NCBI GenBank assembly: GCA_013331795.1
Contig: DUFP01000022.1
Location: 1-32,133 of the forward strand
Reading direction: 5' to 3'
Source of the DNA: Nanobdellota archaeon
Lineage (GTDB): Archaea; Nanobdellota; Nanobdellia; SCGC-AAA011-G17; GW2011-AR17
Length of the DNA stretch: 32,133 nt
Shown: piece by piece, positions 1-8,086 of the stretch
Layout of the letters: each line of letters begins with the position of its first letter
Position numbering within the stretch: position 1 is the first letter of the stretch
Position numbers and translations under genes: made by a program
Notes under the pieces: model-generated
What the model saw: only the letters and a program-made list of their open reading frames with translations
The model's database searches: none
Told to the model about the DNA's origin: nothing

Positions 1-1
1 G

Positions 2-229
2 AAGAAATGTATGATAAAAGATCCCGAGTATAATCGAAGATGTAGAGTTGAATCGGTGTTTAATGCAATCAAACACAGAAGACTGATTGCATTAAGAAGC
101 AAAGAACCACATATGAAGAAAAGAGAAATTGCATGGCACATTCTTATTTACAATTTAGAAATACTACAGAGAATAAGGCAGCTTATTCTTTGGCTCCTAA
201 AGGAGCCATTCCGGACAAGCCTAAAATAA
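2..229 (+). CDS. C-terminal fragment of a DDE transposase (cut by window edge)
   Basis: The reading frame is open to the left edge of the window, so only about the last 75 residues are present; an internal ATG at 11 is probably not the true start. The motif RCRVESVFNAIKHR, followed by a Lys/Arg-rich stretch and REIAWHILIYNLE, resembles the catalytic-Glu end of DDE transposases, with the Glu of VESVF as the likely acidic residue. It does not resemble the C-terminus of the transposase at 15748-16673, so it belongs to a different IS type. A 6-bp hairpin arm pair (GGCTCC/GGAGCC, 192-207) lies inside its last codons. The IS family cannot be fixed from the fragment. Confidence 0.6.
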   Translation, partial: KKCMIKDPEYNRRCRVESVFNAIKHRRLIALRSKEPHMKKREIAWHILIYNLEILQRIRQLILWLLKEPFRTSLK

Positions 230-235
230 AGAAAG

Positions 236-244
236 CTATATAAG
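236..244 (+). promoter_or_regulatory. TATA box of the YbaK-like gene
   Basis: CTATATAAG is centred 27 bases before the ATG at 267, the spacing expected if transcription starts at or next to the start codon. No Shine-Dalgarno sequence precedes the ATG. Confidence 0.5.
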
Positions 245-266
245 ACTCATTTTTTTCCTTTAATCT

Positions 267-752
267 ATGGGAATGGAAGAAGTAGAGCGTATTAAAACAT
301 TATTTAAAGAGTGTGGGATAGAACCTACATATCTAGAACATGAACCAGTTCTGACAAGTGAAGATGCTGCAAAAACCCGTGGTTTTGAACTTAAACAAGG
401 CATTAAAGCAATCGTTCTGACAAATGGAAATAATGAATGGCTTATTGTTGATGTCCCAGCAGATAAGAAAGTAAACATAAAAGCAGTCGCAGAAAAAAAG
501 TCTTGGTCAAAAGGAAAAACACGTATGGCAACACCTGAAGAAGTGTTGGAGAAAACAGGCTGTCAGATAGGTGCAGTCCCTCCTTTTGGGCATAAAGAGT
601 CTATTCCTATCTTTGTAGATGAAGCTATTTTTGAAAATCAAGAAAGTGCATTCAACATTGGTTTACGTACACACTCAGTAAAAATAAAAACAGAACTAAT
701 GAGAAAGGTATTTCAAGAAAAGAATGCAACGTTTGGAATCTTTTCTAGTTAG
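267..752 (+). CDS. YbaK/ProX-type aminoacyl-tRNA deacylase (trans-editing factor)
   Basis: This 161-residue protein matches the YbaK/aminoacyl-tRNA editing fold (YbaK, ProXp, the INS domain of bacterial ProRS). Those enzymes hydrolyse mischarged tRNAs such as Cys-tRNA(Pro) or Ala-tRNA(Pro) in the cytoplasm. Visible hallmarks are a Lys after a Gly-rich turn (GIKAIVL, Lys47), equivalent to the substrate-binding Lys of YbaK, and the loop GAVPPFGH near residues 107-114, matching the family Gly-x-x-x-Pro-Phe-Gly motif. The length is normal for a free-standing editing domain, and no synthetase domain is attached. The exact mischarged substrate cannot be told from sequence. The ATG at 267 fits the TATA spacing; an ATG two codons later is possible. 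Confidence 0.85.
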   Translation: MGMEEVERIKTLFKECGIEPTYLEHEPVLTSEDAAKTRGFELKQGIKAIVLTNGNNEWLIVDVPADKKVNIKAVAEKKSWSKGKTRMATPEEVLEKTGCQIGAVPPFGHKESIPIFVDEAIFENQESAFNIGLRTHSVKIKTELMRKVFQEKNATFGIFSS

Positions 753-763
753 TTCATGATAGA

Positions 764-773
764 AATATTTAAG
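764..773 (+). promoter_or_regulatory. TATA box of the MOSC gene
   Basis: AATATTTAAG is centred about 30 bases before the ATG at 799, again suggesting a leaderless or nearly leaderless transcript. Confidence 0.45.
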
Positions 774-798
774 AACGCAATAAAATATTTTCTAAAGA

Positions 799-1284
799 AT
801 GAATGCCTATATTTATCAAGTAAATGTAAAGCCTCAAAGAGAAGGTGAAAGGGGTCTCCCAAAACATGCAGTAGAATCTGCAAGAGTTACACCTCATGGC
901 ATTATAGGCGATTTTAATCGATATAGACAAGAAAAGCTTCATGGTAGTCTCAGTCGAGCACTTCTAATTATGCCCTTAGAGATGATAGAAACATTCAACC
1001 AGGAAGGATGGCCTGTACAAGCTGGAGATATTGGAGAAAATATTACCACTAAAGGAGTTGCATACTCTGATTTTGTTATAGGTGCAAGATATCAACTTGG
1101 TGAGATAGAAGTAGAAATCTCAGAAAGAGCAACACCTTGTGGAAATTTAAAACTTCTTCCGTATATAGGCACGTCAAAATGGCAAGAGTTTAGAAGAGTA
1201 ATGACAGAAAGAAGAGGGTACTATGCAAAAGTTCTAAAAGAAGGGCAAATACAAAAAAATGATTTAGTAAGTAGGATCTTTTAA
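799..1284 (+). CDS. MOSC domain protein
   Basis: A single MOSC domain fills this 161-residue protein. It is the domain found at the C-terminus of molybdenum-cofactor sulfurase and in YiiM/YuaD proteins, which handle sulfur on a conserved Cys. Supporting motifs are HGIIGDFN (residues 33-40), the HGSLSRALLIMP strand (48-59), GDIGENITTKG (76-86) and the Cys of ATPCGN (Cys114). The protein is probably cytosolic and metal-cofactor related, but no molybdenum enzymes are in view, so its substrate is unknown. Its stop codon overlaps that of the convergent DUF106 gene within a shared TTAA at 1281-1284. Confidence 0.85.
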   Translation: MNAYIYQVNVKPQREGERGLPKHAVESARVTPHGIIGDFNRYRQEKLHGSLSRALLIMPLEMIETFNQEGWPVQAGDIGENITTKGVAYSDFVIGARYQLGEIEVEISERATPCGNLKLLPYIGTSKWQEFRRVMTERRGYYAKVLKEGQIQKNDLVSRIF

Positions 1285-1736
1285 TAGACTTTCAATAATT
1301 TTCTCAGTCCTAAACTAAAGAGAATAGAGGCTAAGATATAAATCCAAATCCAGCTTAAACCAAAGAGTACATCAGGACTTCCTATGCCTAGATAGTATTG
1401 TCGAATCCACTCAAAAATAATCAGGATGGGGATAAAAGTAATAAGAGTAGGCTTCAAACTTTGGAAAAGATATTTCATATTTTTTTCCATTGCTTTCTTT
1501 TGCACTTCCATCATCTTTTCAGGATTATCTTTAAGCATTTTCATTTCTTTTTGTAGCTCTTTCATGTCATCTTTTAACTCTTTCATCAACTTTTGATCAG
1601 TCAAAAATTTATACAAAAGTGTCATAACTAAAGTAATGAGAAGACTCAGAAAAAGAAGATTCCAGGGATTAGGAATACTCATCAGTGGCCCAAGAGTTGG
1701 ATTCAATACAGGATTTAAAAAATCAATAAAACTCAT
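1281..1736 (-). CDS. DUF106 membrane protein, archaeal YidC/EMC3-like insertase
   Basis: This 151-residue protein has the layout of the archaeal DUF106/EMC3/TMCO1 branch of the Oxa1 superfamily. There is a first transmembrane helix near residues 27-45, a charged helical hairpin rich in Lys/Met/Glu (about 46-85), and two more membrane helices (about 96-112 and 122-145). Family members help insert membrane proteins and sit beside SecY. Here the gene follows secY by 33 bases, the usual archaeal neighbourhood. A TATA-like TTAAATA about 25 bases upstream may give it its own promoter. The adk gene often found next is absent; a convergent MOSC gene ends here instead. Confidence 0.85.
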   Translation of the reverse strand: MSFIDFLNPVLNPTLGPLMSIPNPWNLLFLSLLITLVMTLLYKFLTDQKLMKELKDDMKELQKEMKMLKDNPEKMMEVQKKAMEKNMKYLFQSLKPTLITFIPILIIFEWIRQYYLGIGSPDVLFGLSWIWIYILASILFSLGLRKLLKVY

Positions 1737-1769
1737 AGAAAGAAAAGAAATATTTGAACTATTTAAGAC

Positions 1770-3176
1770 TTACGACTTCGTCATTATTTTTGCAAGTGCT
1801 GGATGCATATCCATCATGTGCTGATTTGCAATCTCTTCATAGAGTTTATAGATAATCATAACAGCAAGAAGAATTCCTGTTCCCTGTGTAAGCGCCCCCA
1901 TAAGGTCTGCACTTGCAGCAAGGATTCCTACAGCTGCTCCACCCATAACAGTTAATGGGAAAATATACCTATCAAGAATTGCTTCGAGAACTCTTTGATC
2001 TCTTCGGAAACCTGGAATTTGCAACCCAGAGTTAAGCATATTTCGTGCTTGTGCACTTGCATCCATTCCAGAAGTTTGCACCCAAAAGATTCCAAAGATA
2101 ATTGCTCCTCCCACCATGAAAAGCAAATAGACTAATGCTTGTGCAAGATGACTAAAAGTAAGACTTCCTGTAATAATTGCTTGTACAAGATTTTGTGGAG
2201 TAATCCAAAGAACAAATCCAGAAACGGGACTTGAACCAGAATAGGTTCCTAACAAAGGATGTCCCCATTTTTCTAAAAGTCGTGCCCAGAGTTGTACATT
2301 TGCAAGCAATGCTGCAATAAGAATAACGGGAATGTTAGAAGTATAAAGGAAATTGAGCGGCCATCGAATACCATGTCCTCGAATTCTTCCAAAGGATAAA
2401 GGAATTTCTACCTTCATTGCCTGTACATAGACAACAACAAAGAAAATAAGAATGGTTGCTAGGATAGAAGAGAGTGCAAGTATTGCGCCTGTAGGATTTT
2501 GATTTGCAAGAGAGGAAATAAAGACCCAAACTTTTCCTACAGCATCTTGGCTTGTACCAAATGCAAATGTTCCTGCTGTAGTTAATGGGCTAAATGCTCG
2601 AATCATAATTTCGGATGCAACTCCTGCTGCAATAAAGAGAGATATACCCGAGCCAAATCCCCATTTACTAATGATCTCATCCATAAACATAATAAGTATT
2701 CCACCAACAATAAGTTGCCCAATAAGAATAAATTCCATTGTTCGAAATTGTGAAGGATCAAGAAGTGCAGATGGTGCTAATCCCCCCATGAAAACATAAA
2801 TTCCTGCTTCAAAGATAATAAAGAAGATAGAGAGTAATTTTTGCACGCCTTGGAATCGTTTTTTTCCTTCTACACTACTTAAATCAAATTTAACTAAACC
2901 AGACCCATTCAAAAGTTGAAGAACAATAGAGGAAGTAACAAGTGGTCCAATACCAAGAGAAATAATAGAACCAAAACTTGCTCCAAGAATAATAGAAAGG
3001 AATTCAAACTGTGCGAGAGAGTTTTCTCCTAAGCCATATAAAGGAATTAAACCTAAGAGAAAAAATGCGACAAGAGTAATCATTGTCCACTGTAACTTTT
3101 CTTTAAATCCTAATTTCTTTTGCAGAGGGCTTTGAACCTCAGGCAAATTCATTAAAACAGTGTTCAGGAAGGACAT
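1770..3176 (-). CDS. secY: Preprotein translocase subunit SecY
   Basis: The central pore subunit of the Sec translocon has 468 residues from the chosen ATG, normal for archaeal SecY/Sec61-alpha. About ten hydrophobic helices are visible, as is the N-terminal amphipathic stretch ending in LPEVQSP, typical for the family. Conserved segments include GSIISLGIGPLVTSSIVLQL (plug and TM2 region), the cytoplasmic loop IPLSFGRIRGHG, and GMDASAQARNMLNSGLQIPGF in the C-terminal half. The frame can be opened four codons earlier at a TTG (3188), but the ATG at 3176 gives the usual N-terminus. It lies directly after L15 in the spc-type operon and before DUF106. Confidence 0.97.
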   Translation of the reverse strand: MSFLNTVLMNLPEVQSPLQKKLGFKEKLQWTMITLVAFFLLGLIPLYGLGENSLAQFEFLSIILGASFGSIISLGIGPLVTSSIVLQLLNGSGLVKFDLSSVEGKKRFQGVQKLLSIFFIIFEAGIYVFMGGLAPSALLDPSQFRTMEFILIGQLIVGGILIMFMDEIISKWGFGSGISLFIAAGVASEIMIRAFSPLTTAGTFAFGTSQDAVGKVWVFISSLANQNPTGAILALSSILATILIFFVVVYVQAMKVEIPLSFGRIRGHGIRWPLNFLYTSNIPVILIAALLANVQLWARLLEKWGHPLLGTYSGSSPVSGFVLWITPQNLVQAIITGSLTFSHLAQALVYLLFMVGGAIIFGIFWVQTSGMDASAQARNMLNSGLQIPGFRRDQRVLEAILDRYIFPLTVMGGAAVGILAASADLMGALTQGTGILLAVMIIYKLYEEIANQHMMDMHPALAKIMTKS

Positions 3177-3190
3177 GTGTGCATACAACT

Positions 3191-3625
3191 CTATTCTTTA
3201 CTATTTTCTACTACTATAGATCCACCAGCATTTTTAACCTTTTCTATACATTGTTTAGATGCTCGTTTTACAGTAATTTTTATAGCTGTATGAAGCTCTC
3301 CTGTTGACAGAAGTTTTCCATAGCCATATTTTTTCAAATTAATTTCTCCTTTAAGAGAATGTTTTGCAATAAGAACATTAAGATCACGAATATTAATTGC
3401 AGTATATGGTTTTGATGCTGGAACAATAAATCCTCTCTTTCCAAAGTAATCATTTCCATAAAGATTAATGATCGTTGGCTTCTTGGTGTCTGCTCTTTTT
3501 CCAGTACCTGCCATTCCTTTTCCTCCACGAGATCCTTTTCCTCTGTGCTTTTTCTTACTACCCCAACCATGGGATTTATAGCCTCGGAATCCTTTATTTT
3601 TCTTTTTTGGAGTACTTCGTTTCAT
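3191..3625 (-). CDS. rpl15: Ribosomal protein uL15
   Basis: This 144-residue large-subunit protein has the Gly/Lys/Arg-rich N-terminal tail of uL15 (GFRGYKSHGWGSKKKHRGKG, then SRGGKGMAG), which threads into 23S rRNA. A folded C-terminal half ends near VKNAGGSIVVENSK. The length is normal for archaea. It sits between L30 and SecY, the conserved end of the spc operon, with a 2-base gap from the L30 stop. Confidence 0.96.
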   Translation of the reverse strand: MKRSTPKKKNKGFRGYKSHGWGSKKKHRGKGSRGGKGMAGTGKRADTKKPTIINLYGNDYFGKRGFIVPASKPYTAINIRDLNVLIAKHSLKGEINLKKYGYGKLLSTGELHTAIKITVKRASKQCIEKVKNAGGSIVVENSKE

Positions 3626-3627
3626 GT

Positions 3628-4098
3628 TTAGATCATCCTTTTGATAAGTTCATTAATTTTATCTTTTCTATATCCTAAAGATCCACCCATACTAAATGGT
3701 TTTTTAATTCCACATCTTTCAAATCCTTTATTCGGAGGACTAAGTCTAAAATAAGGTTTCAATCCAGGAATATCTTTGAGTTTTTTCTTCTGCCCAAAAA
3801 ACTCTTCAATAAAAGTTTTTGCATCCATTTTGAGATGTTCTTTTAAGTATGTATCAGTAAGAGCTTTATTTCCAGCAACTCGTGCTCTCTTAGTAAAAAG
3901 AAGAGTAAATGTTTCTTTATCAATTTCTCCCCAAGTAATATAATCTTTTGCACGATGGATCATTCCAAGATATACAGGATTATTAGGAACAATGACACAA
4001 CCATTTTGTTTGTAAAGACGCATCATATCAAGAGTATCATTTACTTTACCATTAACTCCTGTTCTTCCTCGAATCCGTATGATTGCAATATTATTCAT
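3628..4098 (-). CDS. rpl30: Ribosomal protein uL30
   Basis: The archaeal-length (156-residue) uL30 starts with the family strand NNIAIIRIRGRTGVN and continues with TLDMMRLYKQNGCVIVPNNP. The start is the ATG at 4098: a strong Shine-Dalgarno GGAGG lies a few bases upstream, inside the last codons of S5. A TTG-started extension to 4113 would place that Shine-Dalgarno within the gene and is less likely. The start overlaps the S5 stop by 8 bases, suggesting translational coupling. The C-terminal extension absent from bacterial L30 is normal for archaea. Confidence 0.95.
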   Translation of the reverse strand: MNNIAIIRIRGRTGVNGKVNDTLDMMRLYKQNGCVIVPNNPVYLGMIHRAKDYITWGEIDKETFTLLFTKRARVAGNKALTDTYLKEHLKMDAKTFIEEFFGQKKKLKDIPGLKPYFRLSPPNKGFERCGIKKPFSMGGSLGYRKDKINELIKRMI

Positions 4099-4849
4099 TC
4101 CTTCCTCCAACAATACCTAATTTTTGGATATGTCTTTCTTTAGTTTTTACTTTACTAAGTTGTTTGAGTGCATCAAAGCATGCATACATGACATTGAGTT
4201 TTGTTCGTGTTTGTCCTCGTGCTTTTCCATAAACATCTTTAATTCCAGCAAAGCGAAGAATTTTCTGTGCTTCTCTTTCAGTACAAAGCTTTGTTCCCTT
4301 TGGAGCAGGCATAAGTTTGAAGAGTGCTGAACTGCATTTTCCATCAACAGTAAAAGGAATGGAATGTGCTTGTCCGCAACCGCATTCCCACGATCCACAC
4401 CCTCTTTTAATCTTAATAATGTTTAGTTTTGCCATTCGCGTTGCTTTTTCTCGTGCAGGAACAGTTTCTTTTGCTTTTCCAAAACCAATTCCTACATATC
4501 CGTTTCCATCTCCGCAAACAGCAAGAGTAGCAAAAGAAGGTTTATTTCCTTCCTTAGTCTTTTTCTGTGTTTGTCTCCAGATACTTCTCTTTCCACCACC
4601 AAACTTTCCTTTGGATTGTCCAACTTCAAGGAGATCAACTTGTAATCCTGGAAGTAACATATCAACAATTTGTGGTTCTAAAAGAGGAAGTCCTCTATCT
4701 AGGATATAATCAATAGTACTAATATCTCCATTCTTAACTTTTTTACCCAGTTCTGTTTTAGGCTTCCAACTATCTCTATCAAAACCCTTATCTTTAGAGA
4801 TGCCACTTTCTGAACTATCTTCTTTATAATTTCGTTTTTTCTTTATCAT
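4091..4849 (-). CDS. rps5: Ribosomal protein uS5
   Basis: The 252-residue small-subunit protein has an N-terminal S5 RNA-binding domain (VGQSKGKFGGGKRSIWRQTQ, then FATLAVCGDGNGYVGIGFGK) and a C-terminal domain (LRFAGIKDVYGKARGQTRTK). The Cys-rich insert GCGSWECGCGQAHSIPF is characteristic of archaeal/eukaryotic S5. An extra charged N-terminus of about 35 residues precedes the conserved core. Its ATG directly follows the L18 stop codon. Confidence 0.97.
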   Translation of the reverse strand: MIKKKRNYKEDSSESGISKDKGFDRDSWKPKTELGKKVKNGDISTIDYILDRGLPLLEPQIVDMLLPGLQVDLLEVGQSKGKFGGGKRSIWRQTQKKTKEGNKPSFATLAVCGDGNGYVGIGFGKAKETVPAREKATRMAKLNIIKIKRGCGSWECGCGQAHSIPFTVDGKCSSALFKLMPAPKGTKLCTEREAQKILRFAGIKDVYGKARGQTRTKLNVMYACFDALKQLSKVKTKERHIQKLGIVGGRNE

Positions 4850-5347
4850 TTATTTCACCTTTTGGATATTAGCCTTAACAGCACTAAATTGTTTGCTGAT
4901 TTCTTCTGAAATATGCTTTCCGAGTATTCTATCTTCATGTGGGAAGATTTTTGCGTCATGAGGAATTTTCATTCCGGAATCAATAAGCCCTTTCAAAACA
5001 CTAAAAGCGATGGTTCCTTGTCGAGTAAGGTATAATCCTTGATCTAAAATAGCGTCTTGGATTTTTTTCCCTTGTGCTTTCATACCAAAAAGATATCCAA
5101 CAAGATATCCTGCTGGGGTATTTCTTCCATATCCTTTCCAGCCATATTCTTTGAGATCTTTACTTGTTACAGTAAAAAGTGTTTTATCTCCATCTGGATG
5201 ATACTCTACAGCTTGTACAGTAATGTTCTTCAAAGATTTTCGAACAACAATTCGCAAAGCATTTGATTTAAGGAGTTCTAATCTTTTTCTATAATTAGTT
5301 TTTCCTTGGAGTTTTCTCCTGAATGGTAAAAATCTTTTTGTTTTCAT
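4850..5347 (-). CDS. rpl18: Ribosomal protein uL18
   Basis: This 165-residue archaeal uL18 binds 5S rRNA in the central protuberance. Recognisable parts are PFRRKLQGKTNYRKRLELL near the N-terminus, LRIVVRKSLKNITVQAVEY, and the archaeal segment YGWKGYGRNTPAGYLVGYLF. The C-terminus retains the archaeal FPHEDRILGKHI block. Start and L19e stop overlap by four bases (ATGA). Confidence 0.96.
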   Translation of the reverse strand: MKTKRFLPFRRKLQGKTNYRKRLELLKSNALRIVVRKSLKNITVQAVEYHPDGDKTLFTVTSKDLKEYGWKGYGRNTPAGYLVGYLFGMKAQGKKIQDAILDQGLYLTRQGTIAFSVLKGLIDSGMKIPHDAKIFPHEDRILGKHISEEISKQFSAVKANIQKVK

Positions 5348-5808
5348 TTTTTGGTATTTTTTTCCTGAAAGAGCTTGTGCTCAGTTAAATAGAGTTTAAT
5401 ATGCCTCTTATTTCTGAAATATCCTCCTTTTATTTTAGAGTAAAGATTTCTATACGTAGGAATGCTTACCAAACCTTTAAGTTTGAGTTCTTTAAGGAAA
5501 GTTCTCTGTCCACGAACAAGGTTCATCCATGCTGTTTTTTTAGTAAGTCGTGAGCTTTTCTTTCCTTTTCTTGTTCCCTGCCCTTTTTGTCTTCCCTTTC
5601 TTCTTTGGGTAAGTCTCTTTCGTGCGCGAACACGAGAGTGCCCTAGTTCAGGCCTTCTTTGAATAATTCTTTTTCTGATAAGTGTGCGAACATCTCCTTT
5701 AGTGATAGCTTCTTTAATCTCAGTCATGTGCTCAGTATCAAACCATACTTTGCTTTTTCCAACACCAAGCATTTCTGCGCTAATTCTTTTTTGATTGCCG
5801 AGTCTCAT
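5344..5808 (-). CDS. rpl19e: Ribosomal protein eL19
   Basis: The 154-residue eL19 is found only in archaea and eukaryotes. It opens with NQKRISAEMLGVGKSKVWFD, the family signature, followed by the long basic helix with GHSRVRARKRLTQRRKGRQK. The last part (RTFLKELK, IPTYRNLYSKIKGGYF, RNKRHIKLYL) is also typical. It overlaps the neighbours on both sides by four bases, so the L32e-L19e-L18 trio is translationally coupled. Confidence 0.96.
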   Translation of the reverse strand: MRLGNQKRISAEMLGVGKSKVWFDTEHMTEIKEAITKGDVRTLIRKRIIQRRPELGHSRVRARKRLTQRRKGRQKGQGTRKGKKSSRLTKKTAWMNLVRGQRTFLKELKLKGLVSIPTYRNLYSKIKGGYFRNKRHIKLYLTEHKLFQEKNTKK

Positions 5809-6392
5809 TGTTTTTTCTCCAAGATCTTAATTTTGTCGCTTTTTTCTCCCTTTTTTGTTTCTTCTTGTGCTTCTGTAGCAGCAGGAGTTTCTTTCTTTTC
5901 ACTTTCCTTGGTTTTTTTCAAAGATTCTTCTTTCACTTTTTTAATTTGGTCTTCTTTTTGTTTTTTAGTATTTTTTCTGGTAGTAAAGTCTGCTTCTACT
6001 TTTTGCATGAAAGCGGAAACATCCTTGATTTGTGAAACAGGATATTTTTTTTCTGCACAAATTTTCAGCAGAGACATTTTATTTCGTAAACCTATTCTTC
6101 CAAAAACAATAATTTGTGTTTTGGGATCAAATCCCTGTAAATCTTTGGAATTCTGAACATGAACTTCTTTCAATCCTTGTCGAGTAAGACCTCGAACAGC
6201 TTTTGGAGATGCAAAACCTGGAGAAGGCGATCTTCGTCTTCCTTTCAAATGCATTCTCATTTTAGAGTGCATTCCTTTAGCCTTTCTCCATGTTTTCTTC
6301 AAACTTTTATTTCGAGTAGCATCTTGTCTTAAGAAACGAGGTTTCTTGAGTTTCGTTGCTCTTCTTTGTTGGAGTAATCGTGCTTCTACCAT
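5805..6392 (-). CDS. rpl32e: Ribosomal protein eL32 with charged C-terminal extension
   Basis: The first ~130 residues are a normal archaeal eL32: FLRQDATRNKSLKKTWRKAK, GRRRSPSPGFASPKAVRGL, then VFGRIGLRNKMSLLKICAEK. The last ~65 residues form an added Lys/Glu/Thr-rich, low-complexity tail (for example TPAATEAQEETKKGEKSD) that the core family lacks. The tail is probably disordered and its role is unknown. The gene follows L6 by two bases and overlaps L19e by four. Confidence 0.94.
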   Translation of the reverse strand: MVEARLLQQRRATKLKKPRFLRQDATRNKSLKKTWRKAKGMHSKMRMHLKGRRRSPSPGFASPKAVRGLTRQGLKEVHVQNSKDLQGFDPKTQIIVFGRIGLRNKMSLLKICAEKKYPVSQIKDVSAFMQKVEADFTTRKNTKKQKEDQIKKVKEESLKKTKESEKKETPAATEAQEETKKGEKSDKIKILEKKQ

Positions 6393-6394
6393 GT

Positions 6395-6934
6395 TTATCC
6401 TCTACTCTTTTTTGTAATCCAAAGTCCATCTTGGAATATTCTTCTATCTTTATTTGTAATTCTAGTACACTGCTCAAAGTTTGCTGCAGTTTGTCCAGCA
6501 ATTTCTTTGTCAGGGGAATGAATAGTAATGACATCACCATCAATTTTTACTTCTGTATTTTCCAAAATATCTGCCTTTCTTGGAACTTTTTCTCCGAGGA
6601 AATTCTTTACAACAAGTTTTTTTCCTTCAATAGTAACAGACATTGGGAAGTGACTGGAACAAACTTTTAATTGGTACTCATAAGGCTCCTCAACACCTTT
6701 AATCATATTGGCAATGTGGGATTTGAAAGTATTGATAATTTTCTTTTCTCGTTTAGTAAATCTTTTAGGCTCAATAATAATCTTATTATCTTTCTTACTA
6801 AGTTTTACAGTAGGATAGGAGAGTTTTTTCTTGACTTCTAATGTATTCTTCTTTACAGTAACAATTTCATCTACATGAACTTCAATTCCTGCAGGGATAG
6901 TAATTTCTTTCCGAAGTCTTCTTTCTTCTATCAT
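6395..6934 (-). CDS. rpl6: Ribosomal protein uL6
   Basis: This 179-residue archaeal uL6 has its two-fold repeated RNA-binding domain, with KEITIPAGIEVHVDEIVTVK in the first copy and KVCSSHFPMSVTIEGKKLVV followed by NFLGEKVPRKADI in the second. The C-terminus carries the conserved RRIFQDGLWITKK. The ATG at 6934, one base after the S8 stop, is chosen over a TTG at 6946 that would overlap S8. Confidence 0.95.
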   Translation of the reverse strand: MIEERRLRKEITIPAGIEVHVDEIVTVKKNTLEVKKKLSYPTVKLSKKDNKIIIEPKRFTKREKKIINTFKSHIANMIKGVEEPYEYQLKVCSSHFPMSVTIEGKKLVVKNFLGEKVPRKADILENTEVKIDGDVITIHSPDKEIAGQTAANFEQCTRITNKDRRIFQDGLWITKKSRG

Positions 6935-6935
6935 C

Positions 6936-7328
6936 TTAGTAAACAAATGCTAATAATCTGCCTCCGAGGTTTTGTTCTTTTGCTTGATCCTGAGTCATAA
7001 TTCCCTTTGAAGTAGAGAGGATAATAATTCCAAAATCCTTGGAAGGAAGGAATCTTTTCTCAAACTTATCATATTCTTTTACTGTTGCTGCAAATCGTGG
7101 TTTAATTGCACCACATTTATTGACACCACCAATAAGGTTAATTTCAATAAAGCCACCTTTGCCATCATCAATAATCGTATAAGCACCAATGTAATGATTA
7201 TCTTTCATAATTTCAAGCACTGCCTTTGTGATTTTTGAAACAGGTTTCACTATAACATTTGCCTTTCCTACTTTCTCTGCATTGAGTATATTGCTCAACG
7301 CTGCTGCCAAAGTGTCATTCATTGCCAT
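6936..7328 (-). CDS. rps8: Ribosomal protein uS8
   Basis: The 130-residue uS8 binds the central domain of 16S rRNA. It starts with NDTLAAALSNILNAEKVGK and carries the archaeal features YIGAYTIIDDGKGGFIEINL, then CGAIKPRF and IILSTSKGIMTQDQAKEQ, and ends with GGRLLAFVY as in other archaea. The spacing to S14 upstream is one base. Confidence 0.96.
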   Translation of the reverse strand: MAMNDTLAAALSNILNAEKVGKANVIVKPVSKITKAVLEIMKDNHYIGAYTIIDDGKGGFIEINLIGGVNKCGAIKPRFAATVKEYDKFEKRFLPSKDFGIIILSTSKGIMTQDQAKEQNLGGRLLAFVY

Positions 7329-7329
7329 T

Positions 7330-7560
7330 TTAGTAATATTTCCTGAATCCTAATTTTCTTGCATTTTCTCTAAAACATTGCCTACAAACATCAAGTCCAT
7401 ATTTTTGTATATGCGCACCCAGTCTTCCACAGATTTTGCAGGGTTTTGCATTAATTCCAAATTTTCTTGGTTTTGGAGCATTATGTTTAAGGAATTTTTT
7501 TAGTTTGACAGGCTTATTTTTAAGCTGTTTAAAAACCTTCTTGTAATTGCCTGCAGTCAT
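7330..7560 (-). CDS. rps14: Ribosomal protein uS14, zinc-binding form
   Basis: A zinc-ribbon uS14: the Cys pair in CKICGR is matched by CRQC about 17 residues later, followed by [13 protein letters not shown], the family C-terminus. At 76 residues it is longer than the common archaeal form of about 50-60, owing to a basic N-terminal stretch rich in Lys. The start overlaps the L5 stop by four bases. Confidence 0.95.
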   Translation of the reverse strand: MTAGNYKKVFKQLKNKPVKLKKFLKHNAPKPRKFGINAKPCKICGRLGAHIQKYGLDVCRQCFRENARKLGFRKYY

Positions 7561-8084
7561 TCTTCTGCCTCCTCTCTTTCAATAACAGTTATTTTCAAAG
7601 TATTTCTTGCAAATGCAATTGCATCTTGTTTTGAAATTGCATGTCTTTTAGGAATCTTTCTTTTTTCTAGGGATCTCCTTTTGATTCTAAATCCCTTTCT
7701 TTGAAGGCTTACTGCAACTTCAAATCCACGAATTCCCACTTCTGGAATGTAATTCAATGTTGGAACATCAAGATATTCTTTAATTCCAAAGGAAAAATTG
7801 CCATGTATATCAAAAGATCTTGCTTGAAGTCTGTTATCTTTTGCTTGGAGCAAAGTTTTCAAAACTTCTTTAGCTTTTTCTCCTCGAAGAGTAACTTTGG
7901 CACCAATAACTAAGTTTGGTCGTAGTCCCCAAGTTGGAATTCTTTTTTGAGTAAGTGTTTCAGATGGTTTTAAACCAGATATTTTTTGAAGAAGGATTTT
8001 TCCTTTCTCTAATTCTGGACCAGGCTTACCAGTACCAACATTCAAAGTAACTTTTTCAATTCCAATTTCTTTCATAATATTCAT
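7557..8084 (-). CDS. rpl5: Ribosomal protein uL5
   Basis: The 175-residue uL5 contacts 5S rRNA and P-site tRNA. It opens with [20 protein letters not shown], followed by [20 protein letters not shown] and [20 protein letters not shown], all typical of archaeal L5. The ATG at 8084 lies two bases after the S4e stop; an in-frame ATG three codons later (8075) is a plausible alternative. Confidence 0.96.
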   Translation of the reverse strand: MNIMKEIGIEKVTLNVGTGKPGPELEKGKILLQKISGLKPSETLTQKRIPTWGLRPNLVIGAKVTLRGEKAKEVLKTLLQAKDNRLQARSFDIHGNFSFGIKEYLDVPTLNYIPEVGIRGFEVAVSLQRKGFRIKRRSLEKRKIPKRHAISKQDAIAFARNTLKITVIEREEAEE

Positions 8085-8086
8085 GA

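Noticed and set aside
3174-3188. TTG start of SecY at 3188
   Set aside because: Adds four residues not seen in the usual N-terminus; the ATG at 3176 gives the normal SecY start, although the TTG cannot be excluded.
4317-4709. 130-residue plus-strand ORF opposite S5
   Set aside because: Antisense shadow; Pro/Ser/Phe-rich composition reflects reverse-read S5 codons.
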